From: Glaciecola sp. XM2 | GTDB lineage: Bacteria > Pseudomonadota > Gammaproteobacteria > Enterobacterales > Alteromonadaceae | NCBI RefSeq assembly: GCF_018595715.1 | Contig: NZ_JAHEOJ010000014.1 | Span: forward strand, 372,001-436,000 | Length of the DNA: 64,000 bases | Reading direction: 5' to 3' | Shown here: positions 47,071-56,700 of the stretch, in pieces | How positions within the stretch are numbered: the first letter of the stretch is position 1 | Layout: each line of letters begins with the position of its first letter | Notes under the pieces: model-generated | The model's input: only the letters and a program-made list of their open reading frames with translations | The model's database searches: none | What the model was told of the DNA's origin: nothing | Made by a program: the position numbers and the translations under genes

Positions 47071-48293
47071 TGCAAATGCGCGGCGGGCATAACGCTCGCC
47101 GCTTTATTAGCAGGATATAAGGTGGCTAATACGGTGATAATTAAGGCAACACAATAGGTGATAACAACGTCGGATAATTGCAGTTGTGAAGGAATGGCGC
47201 TGGTAAAGTATACGCCAGCATCAAACAACTGGATGCCCGTTACTGCCTCAATCGCGTTAATCATATCTGGTAGATATGCCCCCAACAAACACCCAATGAC
47301 ACTGCCAATCGTTGCTCCAACAAGACCGCTATGCAAACCCTTTAACACAAAAATCTGACGTATTTGTGAGGCAGTTGCCCCCATAGTTTTGAGGATGGCG
47401 ATTTCCCTGCTCTTTTCTTTTACCGACATCACCAACGACGACACAATATTAAAGCTCGCGACACTGATCACCAGTATAAGCACGATATAGACAACCGTGC
47501 GCACTAGCTGTATGTCTTGATACAAATGCCCATGGGTACGCATCCAATCTGACATTAACACCGCTTGATTAAAGCTCCAACCATAGCCTTGTATGGTTTG
47601 ACGAGCTAAAAACGGATCAAACAAATGGATTTCAATATGCGTTGTGCCAAATTGTAAATCTAACAGTGCCGATAAGGTATCGCTTGACGTGATCCCAATA
47701 AAATTATCAATTTCCCCACCTAGATTAACCTCCCCGACAATGGTCAGCCATTGACTCACCGAAGTTTGAAAGCTTAGGTCTTGGGTGACTTTGGGCAGCA
47801 TCAGTTGAATGCTATCACCGACTTGGGCATCTAAAGTCTCCATTAATGTTTTACCCAGCACGATGCCGTTTGGAGTATCAGATATCAACGCATAGTCAAA
47901 ACTGTTAGCAAATTTGTGCGTGAAATAGTCTTCATCTGCACCAAGCAGCTCCACAGACTTAATCTGACGGCCTTTTTGTAGTAGTCCTGAAGCTTTATTG
48001 AGCATAAACACATGTTCAATGCGAGGGTCTTGTTTTAGAGCATTTATAAAGACTGGATCTTCGGCAATACCTACCCCTGATGCTGTGATTAACTCACCAT
48101 GTGGTACCACGTTTAACAGATTGTCTCTTAACTCTTTCTCAAAACCATTCATGACCGAAAGTAAGAGGATCAGTACAGCACAGCCTAAACTTATGCCGAA
48201 GGTAGAAGACTTAGATACAAACGCTATGTAGCCATCTTGCTGTTTAGAACGCCTGAATCGACTGGCTACCATGGTATTGAAGGTATTAAACAT
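47067..48293 (-). CDS. lolE: Lipoprotein-releasing system permease, LolE-like
   Basis: A permease of the LolCDE complex, which extracts mature lipoproteins from the inner membrane and hands them to LolA. At 408 residues it has one N-terminal helix (GISLGCAVLILLLSVMNGF), a MacB-like periplasmic domain and three C-terminal helices of the FtsX type (from about 265). It matches LolE better than LolC (NVVPHGE near residue 65; YQDIQLVRTVVYI before helix 2). Its start overlaps the lolD stop by one base (TAATG). No lolC is present upstream of lolD, where it would be expected. It could therefore act as the only permease in LolF fashion, or lolC may lie elsewhere. Confidence 0.9.
   Translation of the reverse strand: MFNTFNTMVASRFRRSKQQDGYIAFVSKSSTFGISLGCAVLILLLSVMNGFEKELRDNLLNVVPHGELITASGVGIAEDPVFINALKQDPRIEHVFMLNKASGLLQKGRQIKSVELLGADEDYFTHKFANSFDYALISDTPNGIVLGKTLMETLDAQVGDSIQLMLPKVTQDLSFQTSVSQWLTIVGEVNLGGEIDNFIGITSSDTLSALLDLQFGTTHIEIHLFDPFLARQTIQGYGWSFNQAVLMSDWMRTHGHLYQDIQLVRTVVYIVLILVISVASFNIVSSLVMSVKEKSREIAILKTMGATASQIRQIFVLKGLHSGLVGATIGSVIGCLLGAYLPDMINAIEAVTGIQLFDAGVYFTSAIPSQLQLSDVVITYCVALIITVLATLYPANKAASVMPAAHLH
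47080..47106 (+). terminator. Terminator of the DAACS symporter gene
   Basis: A 9-bp stem with one G-U pair (GCGGCGGGC / GCTCGCCGC) and a 5-base loop is followed by TTTATT. It lies inside the converging lolE 3' end. Confidence 0.65.
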
Positions 48294-48979
48294 TATGGAT
48301 TTTGTATCTCAAGCTGGCCACGGTTAAGCACTAAAGTGCGCCCTAGCTTGCTCGCTAGCGACTGATCGTGGGTAACAATAATAAAAGCGGTGCTTAGGGT
48401 TTTGTTGATGTCTTTTATGAGTTCAAATATATGCTTTGAATTTTCGTCATCTAGGTTCCCTGTTGGCTCATCGGCCATGATCACCTTAGGCGAATTGACC
48501 AGTGCTCGGGCAATCGCTACGCGCTGACGCTCACCGCCAGACATTTGTGAAGGCTTATGATTGATACGGTGTGACAGGCCCACTTTATCCAATAAAGAAG
48601 CCGCTTTTGCTAGCGCCGACGCTTTATCGACACCCGCAATTAATAGGGGCATCGCCACATTTTCTTGTGCGGAAAACTCAGGTAATAAATGATGAAATTG
48701 ATATACGAAGCCAAGGTGCTTATTGCGAAACTCAGCTTGTTTTTTCGCATTTAAAGACGTTAAGCTTTCTTCACGAAAAAACACCTCGCCAGAATCGGCA
48801 GAGTCTAAGGTGCCTAGTATGTGTAGCAAAGTGCTTTTGCCAGAACCAGAGCTGCCGAGTATTGCTAAGGTCTCACCCTCCTGCAACTCAAGACTGACAT
48901 TTTGCAAAATGTTTATTTGAGATTCAGCCTCATGATAAGACTTAACGATAGCCTGACAGCGTAGAACGGGCGAAGACAT
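48293..48979 (-). CDS. lolD: Lipoprotein-releasing system ATP-binding protein
   Basis: A 228-residue ABC ATPase of the MacB/LolD class: Walker A GSSGSGKST, Q-loop VYQFHHLLPEFSAQEN, signature MSGGERQRVAIARAL, and Walker B VIMADEPTGNLD. The LLPEFSA segment is the LolD-specific motif that contacts the permease. ATG at 48979 (MSSPVL) is preferred to an in-frame TTG two codons upstream. It is followed directly by lolE. The tRNA-Asp cluster precedes it on the same strand by about 80 bases with only a weak hairpin between, so some transcription from the tRNA promoter may read in. Confidence 0.95.
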   Translation of the reverse strand: MSSPVLRCQAIVKSYHEAESQINILQNVSLELQEGETLAILGSSGSGKSTLLHILGTLDSADSGEVFFREESLTSLNAKKQAEFRNKHLGFVYQFHHLLPEFSAQENVAMPLLIAGVDKASALAKAASLLDKVGLSHRINHKPSQMSGGERQRVAIARALVNSPKVIMADEPTGNLDDENSKHIFELIKDINKTLSTAFIIVTHDQSLASKLGRTLVLNRGQLEIQNP

Positions 48980-49057
48980 AACCAACCTAAGATAACGATA
49001 ACTAGGGGTAGTTTACACTTAAGAGATTGAATACCCAATCAAAAGATCAGGAAGAAA

Positions 49058-49134
49058 TGGCGGAGTGGACGGGACTCGAACCCGCGACCCCCGGCGTGAC
49101 AGGCCGGTATTCTAACCAACTGAACTACCACTCC
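49058..49134 (-). tRNA. tRNA-Asp (GTC), copy 3 of 3
   Basis: 77 bases including encoded CCA. The acceptor stem GGAGTGG / CCACTCC closes; the anticodon loop CTGTCAC gives anticodon GTC; the T arm has GGTTCGAGTCC. It is identical over the mature length to the two upstream copies. It is the last copy read from the common promoter. Confidence 0.97.
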
Positions 49135-49156
49135 ACATGGTAGGTTTTACATAAGA

Positions 49157-49233
49157 TGGCGGAGTGGACGGGACTCGAACCCGCGACCCCCGGCGTGACA
49201 GGCCGGTATTCTAACCAACTGAACTACCACTCC
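49157..49233 (-). tRNA. tRNA-Asp (GTC), copy 2 of 3
   Basis: Same 77-base sequence with encoded CCA and anticodon GTC. It is separated from its neighbours by spacers of 22 and 23 bases, so the three are processed from one transcript. Confidence 0.97.
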
Positions 49234-49256
49234 GCATAATATGCTTTGTGTTTAAA

Positions 49257-49333
49257 TGGCGGAGTGGACGGGACTCGAACCCGCGACCCCCGGCGTGACA
49301 GGCCGGTATTCTAACCAACTGAACTACCACTCC
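49257..49333 (-). tRNA. tRNA-Asp (GTC), copy 1 of 3
   Basis: The first copy in transcription order, identical to the other two, with encoded CCA and anticodon GTC. Its promoter lies about 60 bases upstream. Confidence 0.97.
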
Positions 49334-49395
49334 GCATCTTAAACACTGCACTTGATAGTGACAAATAATGTTCACCAACCTCAAGCGCGGCGCAG

Positions 49396-49424
49396 ATAAT
49401 ACGGTGCACACATGTGATAGTCAA
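49396..49424 (-). promoter_or_regulatory. Strong promoter of the tRNA-Asp cluster
   Basis: On the minus strand TTGACT (49419-49424) and TATTAT (49396-49401) are exactly 17 bases apart. A G+C-rich discriminator (CTGCGCCGCGC) follows the -10. A near-consensus promoter with a GC-rich discriminator is the mark of stringently controlled stable-RNA genes. Confidence 0.82.
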
Positions 49425-49476
49425 CTGCTTTTTTACAAGATTGTGTGGCTTGTTCAATTAACCAACAATTCTCAAA

Positions 49477-50898
49477 TTATGCATTGCCTGTTGGCGAATC
49501 GACTGCGCTTGTTTTTTTCTTAAAGGATATTTTGCCAAGCAATCCACCCATTTTCTTAAGCAAATGATTACCTGGACGGCGGCGGCGATCGAATATCAAC
49601 AAAATGACAATAACACCAATGAACAGCAGAGCACCGTTGATTGCCAATACCATTATAATCAGCTCTTTTTGTGCTTGCTCTTTGGCGGCTAACTCAGCGA
49701 GCCGTGCAGCTTCTTCAGCCGCTTTTTGCTGGGCTAATATTTCTTCTGGCGTTAATTCAACGACCACTTCTTCAATCACTGGCGGCTCTGTTCTAAAGCT
49801 ATATTGAGGGACTTTAAGAACAATATCTCGGCCACTGAGTGTTTGCGCAAACACCGTCATGTCCACCGAATAGATCCCATAACCTGAATTGATAACTTTC
49901 AATTCTCGCTGGTAGTCACCCATTTCAGTAATAGAAACCCTTTCAACCTCGCCCTCTGGCCCGCGAAGTGCTGCCTCAAGGAGCACGCTCGATGGCACAA
50001 TATATTCATTGTCTGTTTCTACAAAAATACGGTGAAAACCTTCTTCGGTGAGGTCTTCAACATGGCTGATTGTCATCGGTGTTGCCAACACCATGACTTT
50101 GTCAGTCATCAACTCTCGGCTAAAAAGTGGGGTGCGAATATTAAAAATTGGCTGCCATTCACCGTTAGCAATCTCTAAATTAAATTCCCCTGTAAATATG
50201 CCGTCCCCTGCTGATTCATCAAAGCCCATACCGTTGTCTTTAAAGCGTGCAACGGTTTTGGTACCCAATCCAAAATTCTCCAAATCAGGGATATTGGTAC
50301 TGGTAAAATCAATCGATAACACTACAATATCTCTAAATTCTCTAAAATTTATTTCTTCATTTGCATTGAGTAAAACGGCTGTTTGCTTAATCGTCTCACC
50401 CGAAAACACCACCTTCGGAATGGGTTCGGCATTGAGGGTAAGGTCGGCAATCACCATGACTTTGCTTCCCTCAAGGATATTACCAAGGGCTTGCCAAGGG
50501 CCTGGCATTGGCTCGGTAAGCTCAATCATGTCGTAGGTATCAGTTTCAAACCATCTATAGCTGTCGTCAACAGCGTCGTTATCAAGATATAGCTTACTGC
50601 CGTCCGGGCGCACTAACACGATGGGCTGTGCACCAAACTCGCGAAAGAAGACTAGCGTGACCTTTTCGATATCATCGTCAATGCGAAAACGGTTATTGAG
50701 CAAAGTAATGCTGTTTTGGTACTCGTTACCAATGGGAATGATTTTATCGACAATACTGCGGTCGGTTGGTGCGTCTTGCGCTTTGGCAGCAATTATCACT
50801 ATCACGCATAAAAACGCCGCCCAAAACCAATTGAGCGCGCGTAGTGGTGATTTATTCCGACGTCTGGCGCCAGAGTGCTTTGTTAGATTTTTTTTCAA
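49477..50898 (-). CDS. TIGR03503 family membrane-anchored protein
   Basis: A 473-residue protein of a family known from Shewanella, Alteromonas and relatives. The N-terminus is basic (RRRNKSPLR) followed by one hydrophobic segment (FWAAFLCVIVIIAAKAQ), a signal peptide or anchor. A large periplasmic beta-rich region with two related modules follows (about 45-380). Then come an Ala/Glu-rich coiled coil (EEILAQQKAAEEAARLAEL), a C-terminal helix (about 415-437) and a basic cytoplasmic tail. The only start giving a complete signal is TTG at 50898, inside the last 47 bases of dnaQ; there is no Met before residue 100. Periplasmic Ig-like modules suggest binding or mechanosensing, but the function is unknown. 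Confidence 0.8.
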   Translation of the reverse strand: MKKNLTKHSGARRRNKSPLRALNWFWAAFLCVIVIIAAKAQDAPTDRSIVDKIIPIGNEYQNSITLLNNRFRIDDDIEKVTLVFFREFGAQPIVLVRPDGSKLYLDNDAVDDSYRWFETDTYDMIELTEPMPGPWQALGNILEGSKVMVIADLTLNAEPIPKVVFSGETIKQTAVLLNANEEINFREFRDIVVLSIDFTSTNIPDLENFGLGTKTVARFKDNGMGFDESAGDGIFTGEFNLEIANGEWQPIFNIRTPLFSRELMTDKVMVLATPMTISHVEDLTEEGFHRIFVETDNEYIVPSSVLLEAALRGPEGEVERVSITEMGDYQRELKVINSGYGIYSVDMTVFAQTLSGRDIVLKVPQYSFRTEPPVIEEVVVELTPEEILAQQKAAEEAARLAELAAKEQAQKELIIMVLAINGALLFIGVIVILLIFDRRRRPGNHLLKKMGGLLGKISFKKKTSAVDSPTGNA

Positions 50899-51562
50899 TG
50901 CCGTCTAAATAAAGTTCATGCTTTTGTAATTCATCGGCATCTGCACTAATAATCTTTAAGTTTGCTTGCTTATTAATCCTAATAATACTGGTATCAGCAG
51001 AGTCGTTTCCATTTTCGTCATTGTGGGCTAAGCCAAGAGCGGTCTGCCCACCTGTCATATACAGATACACGTCGGCCAAAATTTCACTGTCGAGCAGTGC
51101 GCCGTGAAAGGTTCGATGGCTATTATCGACATGATAGGCCCGACACAGGGCATCCAAACTATTCTTTTTACCCGGACGAATCTTTCTGGCAAGGTCTAGG
51201 GTGTCTAGCACCTGACAAATCTCTGCGGTAACAGGCAGGTTCATGCCCGCAAGCTTAAATTCGTGATCCATAAACCCCACGTCAAACGGTGCGTTATGAA
51301 TGACTAGCTCAGCGCCTTTAATGTACTCGATAAAATCATGTGCGATTTCGGTAAACTTAGGTTTATCCACCAAAAACTCATTGGTGATGCCGTGCACATT
51401 GATGGCTTCTTGCTCAATTTCGCGAAGCGGATTGATATAAACATGATAATTATTCCCTGTGAGTTTACGGTCTATCATCTCCACACAGCCGATTTCAATG
51501 ATTCTATGCCCGTCTAAGGGATTTATTCCGGTGGTTTCCGTATCGAGTACTATCTGACGCAT
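50852..51562 (-). CDS. dnaQ: DNA polymerase III epsilon (proofreading) subunit
   Basis: The 3'-5' exonuclease of the replicative polymerase, 236 residues. DEDDh motifs are complete: Exo I DTETTG (Asp7, Glu9), Exo [16 protein letters not shown], and Exo III with [19 protein letters not shown]. The C-terminus (SNKALWRQ) matches the polymerase-alpha-binding end of the family. It is divergent from rnhA with an 84-base gap, the arrangement also found in E. coli, and its 3' end overlaps the TIGR03503 gene. Confidence 0.97.
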   Translation of the reverse strand: MRQIVLDTETTGINPLDGHRIIEIGCVEMIDRKLTGNNYHVYINPLREIEQEAINVHGITNEFLVDKPKFTEIAHDFIEYIKGAELVIHNAPFDVGFMDHEFKLAGMNLPVTAEICQVLDTLDLARKIRPGKKNSLDALCRAYHVDNSHRTFHGALLDSEILADVYLYMTGGQTALGLAHNDENGNDSADTSIIRINKQANLKIISADADELQKHELYLDGIEKKSNKALWRQTSE

Positions 51563-51646
51563 TTAGTTTTCCTTTTTGTCGCTGGGGTAAGTATACTTCG
51601 CCACATTATTGCTGAACACCTCGAATTTTGGGAAAGCCTAAAAATA

Positions 51647-52114
51647 ATGAAAAAAGTGATTTTGTATACCGACGGCTCATGTTTAGGTAACCCAGGCCCG
51701 GGTGGCTATGGCGCATTATTGATGTTCAACAAACATCGTAAAACACTGTCAAAGGGCTTTAAGCATACAACCAACAATCGTATGGAGCTCATGGCCCCTA
51801 TCGAAGCGTTAAACGCACTAAGCGAACCTTGCTCTATCGATTTATACACCGACAGCCAATATGTAAAAAACGGCATCAATCAGTGGATATCAACGTGGAA
51901 ACGCAACAACTGGCTTACATCGGCAAAAAAGCCAGTTAAAAATGTCGACTTGTGGAAGGCGCTAGACGAGGCGTGTAGCAAACACAAAATTAGATGGCAC
52001 TGGGTGAAAGGTCACTCTGGACAGGCAGAAAATGAACTGGTAGATGACTTAGCACGCGAGGCGGCTACATCTGATGCTAAGGCTGAAGATGTTGGATTTG
52101 AGGAAACGCTATGA
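51647..52114 (+). CDS. rnhA: Ribonuclease HI
   Basis: Degrades RNA in RNA-DNA hybrids; 155 residues. Catalytic acids are in place: Asp9 ([14 protein letters not shown]), Glu47 ([11 protein letters not shown]), Asp69 (YTDSQYV) and Asp133 ([11 protein letters not shown]). The basic handle region [15 protein letters not shown], typical of the E. coli enzyme, is kept. It overlaps rlmI by ATGA and is divergent from dnaQ. Confidence 0.98.
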   Translation: MKKVILYTDGSCLGNPGPGGYGALLMFNKHRKTLSKGFKHTTNNRMELMAPIEALNALSEPCSIDLYTDSQYVKNGINQWISTWKRNNWLTSAKKPVKNVDLWKALDEACSKHKIRWHWVKGHSGQAENELVDDLAREAATSDAKAEDVGFEETL

Positions 52115-53307
52115 AAACTGCCATTGTTCTTCACCCGGGACGTGAAAAATCATTAAACAGGCGTCATCCATGGATATTTGAAGGTGCTGTTGCCAAACTT
52201 GTAGGGCAACCCCACAAAGGCGCGACGGTAGATGTTATTAGCGATGATGGCACATGGTTAGCAAAGGCGGCTTACTCACCTGAATCTCAAATACGCGCAC
52301 GCGTATGGAGTTTTGAACAAAATGAAGTTATAGACGATGTGTTTTTCAAGCGCAAAATCCAAGAAGCGTTAAACGTTCGTCAGCAGTGGCTTGGGGCGTC
52401 TAACACTAATGCCTATCGCGTCATCGCCTCAGAGTCAGATGGGCTACCGGGGATTACCGTTGACAAATACGCCGATATCTTAGTTATGCAGTTACTTAGT
52501 GCTGGCGCGGAAAAACACAAATCCAAAATCGTAAATGCACTAAGCACAATCTTTGCTGATCACGTCATTCATGAGCGCAGCGATGTCGAAGTTAGGAGAA
52601 AGGAGGGTTTAGAACCCTTGGTACAAACCCATGTGGGCGAACTGCCGGCAAGTGTAACGATTGAAGAAAATGGCTTAAATATTGAGGTGGATTTAGTTGC
52701 GGGCCATAAAACAGGGTTTTATCTAGATCAACGCAAAAACCGGATGATTGCTGGCGCCCTTTGCAAGAACAAACGCGTCCTGAACTGCTTTAGCTACACT
52801 GGCACGTTTTCGTTATATGCACTGCAAGGTGGCGCGCAATCGGTGGTTAATGTCGATGTATCACAAAGCGCATTGGCAACCTCACAGCGCAATATTGAAC
52901 TTAACTTTTCAAGCGAAGAGCAAAGCAAGGTTTCCCACATTAAAGAAGATGTGTTTGAGCTACTAAGAACATACAAAGAGCGCGGTGAAAAATTTGACGT
53001 TATTGTCATGGACCCGCCAAAATTTGTTGAAAACAAGCGGCATTTAGAGCGTGCGGCTCGCGGATATAAGGATATAAATCGCCTCGCATGTGAACTATTG
53101 TCACCACAAGGCACCTTACTCACCTTTAGTTGTTCTGGCTTGGTTAGCCAAGATTTGTTTAATAAAATTATTGCAGACGCTGCGTTAGACGCCAACACGC
53201 AGCTGAATTATTTACAAAGACTCGAACAGGACAGCGACCATATGATCGCCAGTAGTTTTCCAGAGGGAGCTTACTTAAAAGGTCTAGTGTGCATTAAGCG
53301 CAACTAG
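52111..53307 (+). CDS. rlmI: 23S rRNA (cytosine-1962-C5)-methyltransferase
   Basis: A 398-residue enzyme with an N-terminal PUA domain ([13 protein letters not shown]), a central RlmI-specific domain ([18 protein letters not shown]) and a class I SAM methyltransferase (about 195-398). The methyltransferase has [24 protein letters not shown] and [10 protein letters not shown], and the catalytic Cys of FSCSG. Length and motif order match E. coli RlmI. Its start overlaps the rnhA stop as ATGA, so the two are translationally coupled. Confidence 0.94.
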   Translation: MKTAIVLHPGREKSLNRRHPWIFEGAVAKLVGQPHKGATVDVISDDGTWLAKAAYSPESQIRARVWSFEQNEVIDDVFFKRKIQEALNVRQQWLGASNTNAYRVIASESDGLPGITVDKYADILVMQLLSAGAEKHKSKIVNALSTIFADHVIHERSDVEVRRKEGLEPLVQTHVGELPASVTIEENGLNIEVDLVAGHKTGFYLDQRKNRMIAGALCKNKRVLNCFSYTGTFSLYALQGGAQSVVNVDVSQSALATSQRNIELNFSSEEQSKVSHIKEDVFELLRTYKERGEKFDVIVMDPPKFVENKRHLERAARGYKDINRLACELLSPQGTLLTFSCSGLVSQDLFNKIIADAALDANTQLNYLQRLEQDSDHMIASSFPEGAYLKGLVCIKRN

Positions 53308-53309
53308 AC

Positions 53310-53612
53310 TTATTTCATTTCGCTAATTTCAACGCCAATAAGACACGCATTGTCGCCGCTCGCATCGCATCTGACGACTTTCGCTTTTGCTTCTAATGAA
53401 GGGATTTGGTCATTGCTAGAATCGATAGTTATGTCGAGTAAAGTGCCTAGTTCAAGACTTGATAGTTCAACTTCTAATGACATACCTGTTGCGCTGATGT
53501 CTCGACATACGGCCGCAAATGGGGTGGCAGATGGATTATCTGAAAGTGAAACCTCGCATGGCGAATTTACCATCATTCTATAAAAATTTCGCTTATCATC
53601 ATATCCCAACAT
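53310..53612 (-). CDS. Single-domain PilZ protein (c-di-GMP receptor)
   Basis: A 100-residue stand-alone PilZ domain. Both c-di-GMP contact motifs are intact: RxxxR as R8-NFY-R12, and D/NxSxxG as D38-I-S40-A-T-G43. It converges on rlmI with only two bases between stops. No fused output domain is present, so it would act by binding a partner protein when c-di-GMP is high. In this window it pairs conceptually with the EAL protein at the left edge. Confidence 0.92.
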   Translation of the reverse strand: MLGYDDKRNFYRMMVNSPCEVSLSDNPSATPFAAVCRDISATGMSLEVELSSLELGTLLDITIDSSNDQIPSLEAKAKVVRCDASGDNACLIGVEISEMK

Positions 53613-53783
53613 AGTGCTACTCCTATAACTTAAAAATGTCGAGTGGTATTTATAGGGAGTTGCGCAGGCACTGTCAACTGTTTATTAACAATTGCTTTGC
53701 ATTAGAACGGTACGAAAATTCATACCTTTATTCTTTGATATTTGCACAATATGATCGCGCTGAAGCTTAGCTTATTGATTTAT

Positions 53784-56700
53784 TTAGCCTTGTGCAATTC
53801 GGTTCATGATGCGCTTTAGCGAAATCGGAAATTTAGTACCTACCTGTTGTGCAAATAAAGATACGCGAAGCTCTTCAATCATCCAGCGGATATCCTCTAT
53901 ATCACGCACATCCATATGTTTGTTTTTGTAATCTGTCATCAACCCATCGTAAGCATCCTGTGCTTTATCGATTTCTAACTGATTAATCCGGTCGCGATTA
54001 GGATCTACCTTAACTTTTTCTGCTCTGTACACCAACGCCCGAAGATATCTATTCCAGTCATCCAAACGCCCTACTCCCAGATCATATACAAACCCTTTAA
54101 ACACCAACTGATTTACATGTCCCTGAAGGTGTTTTACTTGATTGATCATATTAAGGGGAATATTGCCCTTGGTGTGCTTATTAACCTGATTAGCAAGGGC
54201 TAGGCCAGACTCTACTTGTTTGGCAATGCTCAAAGCTTGGTCGTTGATGTGCGCCCTGACTAACTCACATATCTGTTTGAACGTAGCCTCGTCACGCACC
54301 TTAAGCGGATCGTACTGCGCTGTGACGAGCGCATCAATGCTGGCAAGGATAATGTCATCAATCAACGGCTTAATTTGACCAAAAGGATTGAAATAGAGAC
54401 TTAGCTTAGCCTTGTTAGGGAGCTTTTCTTGCAAATACTTCACCGGTGATGGCACATTCTTTTTAATGAGCTCGTAAAGGCCACGCTTATGCTTAATGGC
54501 TGCTTCTACGGGGTTATCGATTAACGATACGTTGACTTGGTTTTTCTCATGCACTAAAGCAACATAGGCTTTGACTTCATAACCGGCTTGTTTTTGCGTA
54601 AACTGCTCAGGCAGCGCACCAAAATCCCATGCGTTCACATCTTTGACTTCAAGCTCTGGGGTTGCAACGGTGTCTAGACTCTGTTTCAACTCACCTTTCA
54701 ACTGCATTTTTAAAGCATTAAGTGACTTACCTTGTGCTTTTATTTTGCGAGACGCATCTTCTATCACAAAATTACACTGCAAATGACTTTCAACGGCGTT
54801 GGGGTCAAAATCTTCTGGATTAACCTTTACCCCAGACATTCTAAATAGCTTCAATGATAGAGCATCAACAATGGCAACAGGCGCACCACTGCTGTCAACC
54901 ATGCTGATATCGGCTAATACTGCCTTGGCATAATCTGGCGCGGGCACAAAATTACGACGCAGGCGTTTAGGTAAGGACTTAATCAAACTCGTAATCAACT
55001 CGTGGCGCATGCCTGGAACTAACCAGTCAAAACCCACCTCGTGCACTTGATTGAGCAGGGGTATGGGAATATGCACAGCAAGCCCGTCAAGGGCCTGGTT
55101 GGGCTCAAAATGGTAGCTTATCGGTAGGTGCAGATTGCCCTGATGCCACATGTCAGGATAATCATTGGCACCTACTTCAGAGGGATCTCTTTTAAGAAGC
55201 ACCTCGTGATCAAACTTGAACTTATTAGCCTGAGCATGCTGATGTTTTGACCACCATTTCTTAAAGCTTGCCTCATTGTTGATATCCTGAGGCAATCTTT
55301 CATCGTAAAACAAACAAAGTGTTTCTTCATCGGCAAGCAAATCTCGACGTCTTGCCTTTTTTTCCAGTAATTCGACTTCTTGGATTTGCGCTTGATTATG
55401 GCTGAGAAAGGCATAATTAAGCTTGGTTTGACCGTTCACCAACGCTTCACGAATAAACAGTTCTCGGCTCACCACTTTATCAATATTGCTATAATTTACG
55501 AGGCGGCGCGTAACAATTGGCAAACCATAAAGCGTCATTGTCATATATGCCATGACCGCACCGCGATTCTTACTCCAATGTGGCTCTGCATAGCTGAACT
55601 TCGCTAAATCTGTACACATAGGCTCTAACCACTGCACGTCAATTTTTGCTACCTGACGGGCAAACAAGCGAGAGGTTTCTACCATTTCTGCCGCCATGAT
55701 CCATTTAGGAGAGGTTTTAAAAACGTTGGAGCCTGGAAAAATCATAAATTGCGTATTGCGACTACCCAAATACTGGCGATTGTTATCTTTCATACCCAAC
55801 TGCGACAATAAACCACATGCTAAGGCCGTGTGAATCCCTTGATAGTCTGCTGGGGTAGAGTTCAACGAGAGCTTAATGGCACTGAGAGACTGCTTAATTT
55901 GACTAACGATATCCTGCCATTCACGCATGCGTTGAAAGTGAATGAAATGTGTTTTACACCATTTTCTAAGCTGATTTTGAGACAGTGATTTTTGCTGAGT
56001 TTTAAACGCTTCCCACAAATTTAAAAGACTTATAAAGTCTGATGATTTATCTGCAAACTCACTATGCGCCTCATCTGCTTGCTGTTGCTTTTCTTGTGGT
56101 CGCTCACGTGGGTCTTGCACACTAAGGCCTGCGGTAATCACCAGCACTTCATAGACTGCGTCTAGCTCCCCTGCTTTTAAAAGCATGCGCGCATAGCGCG
56201 GGTCAAGCGGCAACGGCGCCATTGAACGGCCAATTTGCGTTAGGCGTAAGCGCCCTGCCTTACTTGATACTGCGCCGAGCTCCTCGAGCAGTTTGATACC
56301 ATCATTGATATTTTTATCGTCGGGCGCCTGAACAAAGCCAAAGCGATGAATCTCCCCAAGGCCCAATGCCAACATTTGAATGATGACGCTAGATAAATGT
56401 GTGCGCACAATCTCAGGGTCGGTAAACTCACTACGCGACAAATAGTCATCTTCTGAATACAAGCGAATACAAATACCATCAGACACTCGCCCACAGCGAC
56501 CAGCGCGCTGATTTGCCGATGCCTGAGATATTGCCTCAATCGGCAACCTTTGCACTTTGCTACGATACGAGTATCGAGATATTCTGGCGACGCCGGTATC
56601 AATGACATATTTAATACCCGGTACCGTTAACGAAGTTTCTGCAACGTTGGTAGACAAAACAATGCGGCGACCATGATGGGATGAAAATATGCGGTTTTGT

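Noticed and set aside
49211-49411. 66-codon frame across the tRNA-Asp genes
   Set aside because: It reads through two tRNA genes and their promoter; it is a chance frame.
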